Origin: Micromonospora lupini
GTDB lineage: Bacteria > Actinomycetota > Actinomycetes > Mycobacteriales > Micromonosporaceae
Assembly (NCBI RefSeq): GCF_026342015.1
Contig: NZ_JAPENL010000001.1
Span: 1,116,001 to 1,180,000 of the forward strand
Length of the DNA: 64,000 nt
Direction of reading: 5' to 3'
A model generated the notes under the pieces. The model saw only the letters and a program-made list of their open reading frames with translations, searched no databases and had not been told where the DNA came from. This document shows positions 33,975 through 40,777 of the stretch, in pieces (within the stretch, counting starts at the first letter, position 1; each line of letters starts with the position of its first letter). A program made the position numbers and the translations under genes.

Positions 33975-34856
33975 ATGACAGACACCCCCAGGGCAGAAGA
34001 TCCGCGGACGGCACTGTGGCGTCGATTCGGTGCATGGTTGCTGAAGCTCTGGCGTCGTCTGCTACTCGCGCTTCAGGGGCCGGAGCCGATTCCGGTGCCG
34101 TTTATGCCACCACCGCCACCCCCCGGCCGGTTGACAGAACGTCGCGACGTGTCAGCGCCGATCGTCGTGCCGGCCCGTGGGTACGTCTTCACCTTTCACG
34201 TCCGCGCCGCGTTCGTCTGGTCCTCCGAGGGATTGATGCGGGAGACGCTGAGCGGCTCGGCACAGTACTTCATGCCGTACGCCATTCGCGCGCTGACCCG
34301 CCTGGCCGCTGCCCGCGCCCGCAACTTCGCCGCCCACCGGGCAAGGGATTTCGAGGTGGAGTTGCAGCGGGCGCTGGCCGAAACCACACCGTGGCGTTAC
34401 GAGCGCGGTGGTGTGCAGGTCACCTGCCAGCCGTACGTGTGGGTTGAGCTCGACGAGAGTGTCAAACGTGCCGTCCGCCCCTACTGGGAGCAACTCATCA
34501 AGCTCGACTGCGAGTACGACGTCGACGTAAAGCGCGCTCAGTATGCCGATCGGCTCAGCCGGCAGTGGTTGTCGATTCTGGAGAAACTGGCCGAGAATCC
34601 GGTCGCCGGGGGCGCAGCGAAGATGACCAACGAGAGCCTTGCCGCCGTCGTGCAGGAACTCATCGCTCAGCAGCAGGCAGCCAAGCAGCGACTGGACGAC
34701 CTGCTCGCCGAGGGCCTGCGTAGCGACGACGCCTACGAAAAAGCCACCTCGTTCGACTACCTCTTTGAACGGCTCAAGGCGCAGGGAAGGCCGGGGTCCG
34801 CAGAGCAGAGACAGCAGGCTCGGAACGGTTCCGCACCCGATCCCGGCGGAGCCTGA
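33975..34856 (+). CDS. third gene of the cyclase operon, paralogue of 21836-22609
   Basis: The 293-residue protein shares with the product at 21836-22609 the core VPARGYVFTFHVRAAFVWSS ... FEVELQRALAE..WRYERGGVQVTC and the following helical part. Its own features are a proline run (FMPPPPPPGR) and a longer C-terminal helical tail ending in SPR-rich sequence. It starts one base after the stop of the large protein, with GGGAG upstream, and so belongs to the cyclase operon. No domain is recognised; function unknown. The 3' end overlaps a weak minus-strand frame. Confidence 0.72.
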   Translation: MTDTPRAEDPRTALWRRFGAWLLKLWRRLLLALQGPEPIPVPFMPPPPPPGRLTERRDVSAPIVVPARGYVFTFHVRAAFVWSSEGLMRETLSGSAQYFMPYAIRALTRLAAARARNFAAHRARDFEVELQRALAETTPWRYERGGVQVTCQPYVWVELDESVKRAVRPYWEQLIKLDCEYDVDVKRAQYADRLSRQWLSILEKLAENPVAGGAAKMTNESLAAVVQELIAQQQAAKQRLDDLLAEGLRSDDAYEKATSFDYLFERLKAQGRPGSAEQRQQARNGSAPDPGGA

Positions 34857-35127
34857 GAGCCTGAGCCACACACTTGACGTTCGGGTGTCCCTGACCCGCC
34901 CTCTCGAAGGGGCCGGGCCAGGGGCCAAGAGCCGCCGATCGCTCAGTTGTCAGGAGTCCCATCGGGAGCCTAGATGGCTGGCGGTCGACGTCCACTCGAT
35001 CTTCCTCGTCGTCCCAGCGCCAGCGGAGTGTTCGCTCGGCGATTCTGTCGACGGCGGGACGATCGGCGTCGTCCAGGTCTTCGACCTGCTTCTGCAACTG
35101 GGACAAGAGCAGGTCTCGGTCGATCAC
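34774..35127 (-). CDS. uncertain hypothetical protein
   Basis: A GTG-started frame of 117 residues. The first 45 residues (VIDRDLLLSQLQKQVEDLDDADRPAVDRIAERTLRW) look like a real protein, helical and charged; the rest is basic and looks like antisense reading, and the last 83 bases overlap the 3' end of the converging cyclase-operon gene. Either a short real gene with a changed end or a chance frame. No function. Confidence 0.3.
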   Translation of the reverse strand: MIDRDLLLSQLQKQVEDLDDADRPAVDRIAERTLRWRWDDEEDRVDVDRQPSRLPMGLLTTERSAALGPWPGPFERAGQGHPNVKCVAQALRLRRDRVRNRSEPAVSALRTPAFPAP

Positions 35128-35202
35128 GCGCCGACTCTAGTCGTCCTGCGAACGGGACCGGGGGTGGCCCAGAAGGGCTCGTTTAGGTAGCCGGCCCGCT
35201 GC

Positions 35203-35442
35203 CTACGGCTCGCGCATCCAGGTCTTCGGGTCCGTCACGAAGATCCCCTTGCCCTGATGCCGCCGGATCACTCGGAGCGCTTCCAGCCGGACGTAGACCA
35301 TTTGAATCGTGGATGAACTGACCTCGAAGCGGTCAGACATGTCGGCGATCGAGGGCAGCTTGTCCCCCGGCTTGACCTTCCCGCTGCGCAGGTCCGCGAT
35401 GATCTCGTCTGAGATCCGGATGTAGTCCGGTGTCTGTGGCAT
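35203..35442 (-). CDS. short GntR-type winged-helix regulator
   Basis: A 79-residue protein that consists of a GntR DNA-binding domain only: YIRISDEIIADLRSGKVKPGDKLPSIADMSDRFEVSSSTIQMVYVRLEALRVIRRHQGKGIFV. There is no effector domain. Such stand-alone GntR proteins are common in actinobacterial integrative elements and next to DivIVA-like small proteins, as here. ATG at 35442 has AAGGAG six bases upstream. A palindrome in the divergent promoter region is its likely target. Confidence 0.82.
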   Translation of the reverse strand: MPQTPDYIRISDEIIADLRSGKVKPGDKLPSIADMSDRFEVSSSTIQMVYVRLEALRVIRRHQGKGIFVTDPKTWMREP

Positions 35443-35495
35443 GGCACTCCTTGCGTGGCACGCCAATTTGATCACGACACGCACCGGCGAGACAA

Positions 35496-35520
35496 CTAAG
35501 CGTTGCGGGTGGCAACTTAG
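35496..35520. promoter_or_regulatory. palindromic operator in the GntR/DivIVA-like promoter region
   Basis: CTAAG and GTTGC mirror GCAAC and CTTAG around a GGGTG centre. It is followed by CATATAT at 35522-35528, a possible -10 box for the plus-strand genes. The whole gap 35443-35756 holds no gene. Confidence 0.5.
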
Positions 35521-35756
35521 GCATATATGGTTGATCGCGAGCTGCTCCTCGCGTGGCAACGAGTTCGGCTCACCCCCTGGTCGGGGCGGGTGCGTGTGCC
35601 CGTCCCGACCCAACGGACTGCTCTGCTGTCGTACCGCCGAATGGGGCTGCGGCGGCAGAGCGGGCGGGTCGCCCGCTGCCCCCGCGCGGACGGCCCGCCC
35701 TTCCCACCCACCACAGGGACCTTCCGCGCTCCCGCCTGTCCCCAGAAAGGACGATC

Positions 35757-36026
35757 GTGGTTCAGGTGTACGGCTACCCGGCCCGGTTGACGCCGCACGA
35801 GGTGCGGACCCGGGCGTTCGCCGCGCATGAGCGCGGCGTCGACCCCGATGAGGTACGCGAGTTCCAGGCCCGGGTGGCCGATGAGCTGGCCATGCTCAAC
35901 GAGACGGTACGGCTGCTCGGTCAGGAGAACGACCGGATCGGGCGGGCGCTGCGTGACTGGCAGATCATGCACGCGCAGGAGTGCCGGCCACCGCAGGAGC
36001 ACGGGCGCAACTCCGGCCACTGGTGA
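35757..36026 (+). CDS. small DivIVA-like coiled-coil protein
   Basis: The 89-residue protein has a DivIVA/Wag31-type N-terminal pattern (RLTPHEVRTRAFAAHERGVDPDEVREFQARVADELAMLNETVRLLGQENDRI), a short helix pair and coiled coil, without the long C-terminal part of true DivIVA. The GTG at 35757 follows AAAGGA. It overlaps the next small gene (GTGA) and is divergent from the GntR-type gene. Function is unknown; the trio looks like a conserved accessory module. Confidence 0.72.
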   Translation: MVQVYGYPARLTPHEVRTRAFAAHERGVDPDEVREFQARVADELAMLNETVRLLGQENDRIGRALRDWQIMHAQECRPPQEHGRNSGHW

Positions 36027-36328
36027 CCGGGCACCCCTCCCCCGGCGACCTGCTCGTCGTCGACGGTCACGCCTCGGTGCAGTTCGCCGGGGACCGCGCG
36101 CTGACCTTCCGCGTCGTCTCCGTGTCGGACCAGCCGACCTACCAGGGGTGGATCTGGTTGACCGGCTACGTCATCGATCGCCGGGGCGAAGCGACTGCCA
36201 AACGCGAGGTATTCGTCCGCGTCGCCGGCCTCCGATCCGCCGCCGCGTCCGCCTCGCCACCTCAGGGCGGCCGAATTGCTCGACCCCAGGCCGCTCACCA
36301 GGTCGAGCCATCCCGACTACTCACATGA
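36023..36328 (+). CDS. small conserved hypothetical protein
   Basis: A 101-residue protein started by a GTG that overlaps the stop of the DivIVA-like gene. It begins VTGHPSPGDLLVVDGHASVQFAGDRALTFRVVSVSDQPTYQGWIWLTGYVIDRRGEATAKREVFVRVAG, a beta-rich small domain, with a Pro/Arg-rich tail. The coupling supports a real gene. I do not recognise the family. Confidence 0.6.
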   Translation: MTGHPSPGDLLVVDGHASVQFAGDRALTFRVVSVSDQPTYQGWIWLTGYVIDRRGEATAKREVFVRVAGLRSAAASASPPQGGRIARPQAAHQVEPSRLLT

Positions 36329-36348
36329 GCCTCCTTCGCGCCGACGCG

Positions 36349-36531
36349 TCAACAGCCCCAGAAGATGCCCGTCGGGTCACGGCTGATCTCTTCGAGCAGA
36401 AGGTTGACCGCAGCGGACGGCGGGGCATGGTCGTAGCGGTGGAAGCGGAGGTTCCGACTCGGTAGTACAGGGCCCAGGTGCCGGTTGTCGTCGTGTATCG
36501 CAGCCGCGCGATCCTCGGGAAGCGCACCCAA
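36349..36531 (-). pseudogene. possible gene remnant
   Basis: A 60-residue frame with protein-like sequence (GALPEDRAAAIHDDNRHLG, NLLLEEISRDPTGIFWGC) but only a TTG start, an in-frame stop shortly upstream and no ribosome binding site. It may be the C-terminal end of a truncated gene. Low certainty. Confidence 0.3.
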
Positions 36532-36543
36532 GGCAACAGCCTC

Positions 36544-37503
36544 TCATCGGCTCGACGGTGGGGTCGCCCTGCGCGTAGCCAAGATGGCAAGCGTTTCCCG
36601 ACGTACGTCGTCGGCCTCGTGAACCAGGCGGCGGTGGGCGAAGCGGACCACCAGGACTCCCACGGTCGCCAGGAGGGCGTCCCGGCGCAGGTCGATCTCC
36701 CGCTGGCGTGGGTCGCCGTGCGTGGTGGCCCCGTCGAGTTCGATGTTGACTCGTTCGCGCTCGGCGAACATGTCGAGGTACACGGTGCGCCGCCCGACGC
36801 GCATCGGTACCTGCCGACGGAACGCCGGCATGGCCGGGCCGGTGAAGACGTGCTCGTGCCCCCATATCTCCAACGGGCTGCGGCATCCGTCGGCGAGCCT
36901 CGTCAGCAGTGTCCGGAGCGGTGCCCTGTCGATCAGCTTCGGCGCGCTGTCCAGTGCCTCAGCCAGCCGTTCGGGTGTGGTCAGCCAGTCGTTGACCGCC
37001 CGGATCACCGGTGCCCGCCGCTCGACGGGCGGCAACATCGGCCACGAGTCGACGAGCGCCTGGTCGAGCCGGGTGACAGTCAGCCCCCTGCGGACGACGA
37101 CGTGGGGCGGTTCGATGCGAAGGCGCCGGCGTCGATGCACGACCAGTCCGGGTCGGGTGCGAAGGCTGCCGCCCACCGGTGTGCTCACGTGGACCGGTTC
37201 ACCAGCCGTCTGCGGGCGCAGCCCCCAGGCGCTGAGGGCGCTCAGATGACTGAGAGCCCCGCGGCCGTCGGCCCAGGCGAGAGCGACTCGCTGGCCCAGC
37301 GCCGGGTCGAGCCGGCTGAGGAGTGGGGCACCCGACCGGCCGTCCAGCAGTCGCGTCGCCACGAATACCTGAGGCAGCACCCGCACCAGATCGCCGTTGA
37401 CGCAAGCCTGCCGCAGCGTCCACGGCGGCACCACCTGCTGGGCAGCCCCGACTGTCACCAGCCCTCCGCCAAGTTCCACCAACTCCCGAAGCACGACGTT
37501 CAC
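36544..37503 (-). CDS. DUF559/AbiEi-type protein with endonuclease-like domain
   Basis: The 319-residue protein starts with a winged-helix part similar to the AbiEi antitoxin N-terminal domain (VTVGAAQQVVPPWTLRQACVNGDLVRVLPQVFVAT) and ends with a DUF559/Vsr-like part: VYLDMFAERERVNIELDGATTHGDPRQREIDLRRDALLATVGVLVVRFAHRRL, with the D/E-x-D pattern of PD-(D/E)XK proteins. Proteins of this type are widespread in actinobacteria; no AbiEii toxin gene is present nearby, so a toxin-antitoxin role is not supported. The GTG start has no clear ribosome site. Confidence 0.75.
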   Translation of the reverse strand: MNVVLRELVELGGGLVTVGAAQQVVPPWTLRQACVNGDLVRVLPQVFVATRLLDGRSGAPLLSRLDPALGQRVALAWADGRGALSHLSALSAWGLRPQTAGEPVHVSTPVGGSLRTRPGLVVHRRRRLRIEPPHVVVRRGLTVTRLDQALVDSWPMLPPVERRAPVIRAVNDWLTTPERLAEALDSAPKLIDRAPLRTLLTRLADGCRSPLEIWGHEHVFTGPAMPAFRRQVPMRVGRRTVYLDMFAERERVNIELDGATTHGDPRQREIDLRRDALLATVGVLVVRFAHRRLVHEADDVRRETLAILATRRATPPSSR

Positions 37504-37661
37504 ACGGATAACCGTGAATCCCCACCAGGGGCCCCCGCAACCACGCCACAGGCCCCCTGTGGACAGCCACCGACCTGTGGATCGTCCCGCGGGAGCGCGC
37601 GATTTCTGCTACCGCATCGATCGGTGGCAGCTCAGCAGGGCGGGGCGCGGCGTGTCGAGTT

Positions 37662-37775
37662 GCTCAGCTGCCAACGATCGCAGGGCTGCAGCCATTCGAA
37701 TCGCGCGCACGCCGCTCAGCTGCCAACGATCGCAGGGCTGCAGCCATTCGAATCGCGCGCACACTGCTCAGCTGC
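37662..37775. repeat. 52-bp tandem repeat, two full copies plus start of a third
   Basis: Units at 37662-37713 and 37714-37765 agree in 50 of 52 bases and begin GCTCAGCTGCCAACGATCGC; GCTCAGCTGC appears again at 37766-37775. The last bases lie inside the 3' end of the gene at 37768-38319. The unit contains CATTCGAATCG and CTGCAG palindromes. Confidence 0.9.
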
Positions 37776-38319
37776 GTGCCGTCGGGATCCGTCCCTCGGT
37801 TGGACGTCGAAACTGCTCGACGGTCCCGCCCCGCACGCCGAGGCCGTCGCGGGCCGCCCGGTAGAAGTCGTCGCGGGCCTCGTCGGCCTGCCACACCATG
37901 GCATCGAGGTCGTCAGGTAGATCCGGCAGACTCCGCGCCGCCTGCTCCAGGTTCCGTACCGCGCGCCGCCAGGTGGAGGCCGCCCGTACCGTGGGGGCGT
38001 CGCCGAGCAGCAGGACCGCCTCCCAGGTCAGGGTGTGACGTACGTCCGCCTCGGCCAGCCGGGCCATCCCGTCCTCGCGGTCCACTGCGGGGGTACGGGC
38101 GCCGGGGCGGTGGCGGCTCAGCATTCCCATCGAGACCAGGTGGATTTCCTTCACGGCACGTGTGAAATCGGCGTACGCGTCCAGCCGCCGCTCGTCCCAG
38201 CGGACCGTCTGGCTACGTCGCCACCGGCCACGCTCGGTCACCGTGGTGGCGACCATCGTGCCGATGGTGCCGACCAGCACGCCGAGCAGGGCGGGCAACT
38301 GCGTCAGAACGCTCTCCAT
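37768..38319 (-). CDS. membrane-anchored hypothetical protein
   Basis: The 183-residue protein has one N-terminal membrane segment (LPALLGVLVGTIGTMVATTV) followed by a helical cytoplasmic part starting RGRWRRSQTVRWDERRLDAYADFTRAVKEI and ending RDDFYRAARDGLGV. This pattern of an anchor plus WDERRLDAYADF is common in actinobacterial proteins without known function. The last codons lie in the start of a third repeat unit, so the original C terminus may have been changed by the duplication. Confidence 0.65.
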   Translation of the reverse strand: MESVLTQLPALLGVLVGTIGTMVATTVTERGRWRRSQTVRWDERRLDAYADFTRAVKEIHLVSMGMLSRHRPGARTPAVDREDGMARLAEADVRHTLTWEAVLLLGDAPTVRAASTWRRAVRNLEQAARSLPDLPDDLDAMVWQADEARDDFYRAARDGLGVRGGTVEQFRRPTEGRIPTARS

Positions 38320-38386
38320 GTGGCCGAGCCTGTCATCTCTACGCTGCGACCCGCCACAGTGGTCGCGCCGCGCCGGGAGTTGCCGG

Positions 38387-40180
38387 CTACGCGGCCAGCG
38401 TGGCGTAGCGGCCGTTGCGGTCGAGCAGGCTGGCGTGGTCGCCGGACTCGACGATGCGGCCGTGATCGAGCACCGCGATCTGGTCGGCGTCGCGGACTGT
38501 GGACAGGCGGTGGGCGATGGTGATCGTGGTCCGCCCCTGCGCGAGCACGTCGAACGCCTTCTGCACGGCGCGTTCGGTCTCCGTGTCCAGCGCGCTGGTG
38601 GCCTCGTCGAGGACCAGGATGCGAGGGTCGCGCAGCAGCGTACGGGCGATGGCGAGCCGTTGCTTCTCGCCGCCGGAGAACCGGTGCCCGCGGGAGCCGA
38701 CCATCGTGTCGTATCCGTCGGGCAGGCCGGCGATGAGGTCGTGGATCTGGGCGGCGCGCGCGGCGGCCTCGATCTCGGCGTCGGTGGCGTCCGGCCGGGC
38801 GTAGCGCAGGTTCTCCCGGACGGTGGTGTGCAGCAGGTACGTCTCCTGGCTGACCACCCCGACGATCGCGGCCAGGTCGGCGAGGCGCAGGTCGCGCAGG
38901 TCGACGCCGTCGATGGTGATCTGGCCGGCGGTCGGGTCGTGCAGGCGGCTGACCAGGCCGGCGAGGGTGCTCTTGCCGGAGCCGGTCTCGCCGACGAGGG
39001 CGAGGCTGGTGCCGGCGGGCACGTCGAGGGTGATCCCGGCGAGGGCTGCCGTGTCGCTGCCGGGGTAGCCGAAGGTGACGTCGGACAGGCGCAGGTGCCC
39101 GCGGACCCGGGCAGGGTCGAGGCGGACCGGTTCGGCGGGGTCGGCCACGTCGATCGGCAGGTCGAGGTATTCGAAGATGCGGGCGAACAGCGCCAGCGAG
39201 GCGGTCAGCGACACGCCCACGTTGAGCAGGCCCATCAGGGGTCGGAACAGGCCGCCCTGCAACGCGGTGAAGGCGACCAGGGTGCCGATGCTCAGCGTGC
39301 CGGCGGTGCCGGGCAGGCCGGCGGCGAGGTAGATGACTGCCGGTACGGCGGCGAAGATGATGCTCATCGAGGCCATCCGCCAGCGGCCGGCCAGTTCGCT
39401 GCGCAGCTCCAGGTCGACGAGGCGGGCCGAGGAGGCGGTGAACCGCTCGATGAGGGCGGGGCCGGTGCCGAGGGTCTTGGCGAGCTGCACCCCGCTTATC
39501 GACAGACCCTCCTCGACTGTGACGTTGAGGTCGGCGAGTTCGCGCTGGCGCTGGTCGGTGATCTCGCGGCGCATCCGGGCGACCCGGCGGGTCAGCCAGA
39601 TGGCCGGCGGCAGCACCACGACCGAGACCAGGGAGAGCTGCCAGGAGAGGGCGACCATGGCGACGGCGGTGGCGACCACCGTGGTGAGGTTGGCCGCGAC
39701 GGCGGTGGCGGTGGAGGTGACCACCGACTGCATGCCGCCGATGTCGTTGGTGATGCGGGACTGCACCTCGCCGGTGCGGGTGCGGGTGAAGAAGCCGAGC
39801 GACTGCCGCTGAAGGTGGCTGAACACGTCGGTGCGCAGCCGGTGCATGACCCGCTGCCCGACCTGGGTGGAGATCCAGGTCTGGACGACGCCGAGGGCGG
39901 CGGTCACGGCGGCGACGGCGACCATGCCGAGCACCAGCCAGACCAGCAGGGTCACGTCACCCTGCGGGAGGGCACTGTCGATGACGGTACGCAGCAGGAA
40001 CGGGCTGGCCATCGCGACGATCGAGGAGAGCACGATGATCGCGGTGACGATGACGAGCGCGGGTCGGTGTGGGGTGAACAGGCGTCCGATGCGACGCAGG
40101 GACACCTGGCGGGCCTGCGTCTTCTCTTCGGGGCTGACGGTCCGGTGGCCGCGGTCGCGGCGCATGGGGGTGGGTTCCAA
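38387..40180 (-). CDS. ABC exporter, fused permease and ATPase (MdlB/MsbA type)
   Basis: The 597-residue half-transporter has six membrane helices (about residues 40-330) and a C-terminal ATPase with Walker A LVGETGSGKST, Q-loop VVSQETYLL, signature FSGGEKQRLAIAR, Walker B ILVLDEAT and switch H in TIAHRLS. It works as a dimer, exporting lipids, drugs or peptides. It is divergent from a MarR regulator with a perfect palindrome in between, which suggests drug-responsive control. The next gene downstream is unrelated. Confidence 0.9.
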   Translation of the reverse strand: MEPTPMRRDRGHRTVSPEEKTQARQVSLRRIGRLFTPHRPALVIVTAIIVLSSIVAMASPFLLRTVIDSALPQGDVTLLVWLVLGMVAVAAVTAALGVVQTWISTQVGQRVMHRLRTDVFSHLQRQSLGFFTRTRTGEVQSRITNDIGGMQSVVTSTATAVAANLTTVVATAVAMVALSWQLSLVSVVVLPPAIWLTRRVARMRREITDQRQRELADLNVTVEEGLSISGVQLAKTLGTGPALIERFTASSARLVDLELRSELAGRWRMASMSIIFAAVPAVIYLAAGLPGTAGTLSIGTLVAFTALQGGLFRPLMGLLNVGVSLTASLALFARIFEYLDLPIDVADPAEPVRLDPARVRGHLRLSDVTFGYPGSDTAALAGITLDVPAGTSLALVGETGSGKSTLAGLVSRLHDPTAGQITIDGVDLRDLRLADLAAIVGVVSQETYLLHTTVRENLRYARPDATDAEIEAAARAAQIHDLIAGLPDGYDTMVGSRGHRFSGGEKQRLAIARTLLRDPRILVLDEATSALDTETERAVQKAFDVLAQGRTTITIAHRLSTVRDADQIAVLDHGRIVESGDHASLLDRNGRYATLAA

Positions 40181-40212
40181 GGGGCACTGCCTTCCGTTCG
40201 GGATATGCTGAG

Positions 40213-40233
40213 GTTACCTCAACATGAGGTAAC
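40213..40233. promoter_or_regulatory. MarR operator
   Basis: Perfect inverted repeat GTTACCTCA-N3-TGAGGTAAC between the ABC exporter and the MarR gene, 32 bp upstream of the exporter start and 28 bp before the MarR GTG. Spacing and symmetry fit MarR dimers; repression of both genes is inferred. Confidence 0.72.
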
Positions 40234-40260
40234 AACGGTATCGGCTGCTACCGTATTCCG

Positions 40261-40689
40261 GTGACCGAGGACACCACCGACAGCGGCGACGAGAGCCTGG
40301 CCGAGACGTTCTGGGCGGTCGCGTCCCGTCTGCGCCGACAGACCCGGGAGTCGTTGGCGCCCTGGGACGTCACCCCCAGCCAGTCCCGGGCGCTCGGGGT
40401 GCTCGGTCGCCACGGAGAGGTACGCCCCGGCACGCTCGCCGAGCACCTGCGCATCGCGCCCCGCTCGGCCACCGAGGTCATCGACGACCTCCAGGCCCGC
40501 GGGCTCGTCGAGCGCAGACCCGACCCGGCCGACCGCCGGGCGACACTTGTCGCGCTCACGGCCGAGGGCACCCGGATCAGCGCCGCCATCCGGGCCGCCC
40601 GCCGCGCCGAGGCGGACCGCTTCTTCGGCCACCTCGACGACAGCGACCGCGCCGAGCTGGCCCGCATCCTGCGCACCCTGCGCGCATAA
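40261..40689 (+). CDS. MarR family transcriptional regulator
   Basis: The 142-residue protein has the MarR winged helix: WDVTPSQSRALGVLGRHGEVRPGTLAEHLRIAPRSATEVIDDLQARGLVERRPDPADRRATLVALTAEG, with the DxRA wing (DPADRRA). N- and C-terminal helices form the dimer interface. GTG at 40261. It is divergent from the ABC exporter and a palindrome lies between, so it most likely represses exporter and itself, with ligand release of repression. Followed by a hairpin at 40713. Confidence 0.88.
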   Translation: MTEDTTDSGDESLAETFWAVASRLRRQTRESLAPWDVTPSQSRALGVLGRHGEVRPGTLAEHLRIAPRSATEVIDDLQARGLVERRPDPADRRATLVALTAEGTRISAAIRAARRAEADRFFGHLDDSDRAELARILRTLRA

Positions 40690-40712
40690 CCGCCGCGCAC
40701 CCGGGTAGCCAG

Positions 40713-40737
40713 CGGCCCCGTCCGGTCGGCGGGGCCG
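40713..40737 (+). terminator. hairpin terminator after marR-type gene
   Basis: CGGCCCCG-N9-CGGGGCCG, 8-bp perfect stem, 23 bases after the MarR stop and ahead of the amidotransferase gene. Confidence 0.65.
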
Positions 40738-40777
40738 GCCGGCACCGGTCGGGGCGAGGTGACGGGAGGCCCGGCTG

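Noticed and set aside
36544..37503. Type IV toxin-antitoxin system
   Set aside because: Only the AbiEi-like N-terminal domain is seen, fused to a DUF559-like part; no AbiEii nucleotidyltransferase gene lies nearby.
37662..37775. CRISPR-like array
   Set aside because: Units are contiguous with no spacers; it is a simple tandem repeat.
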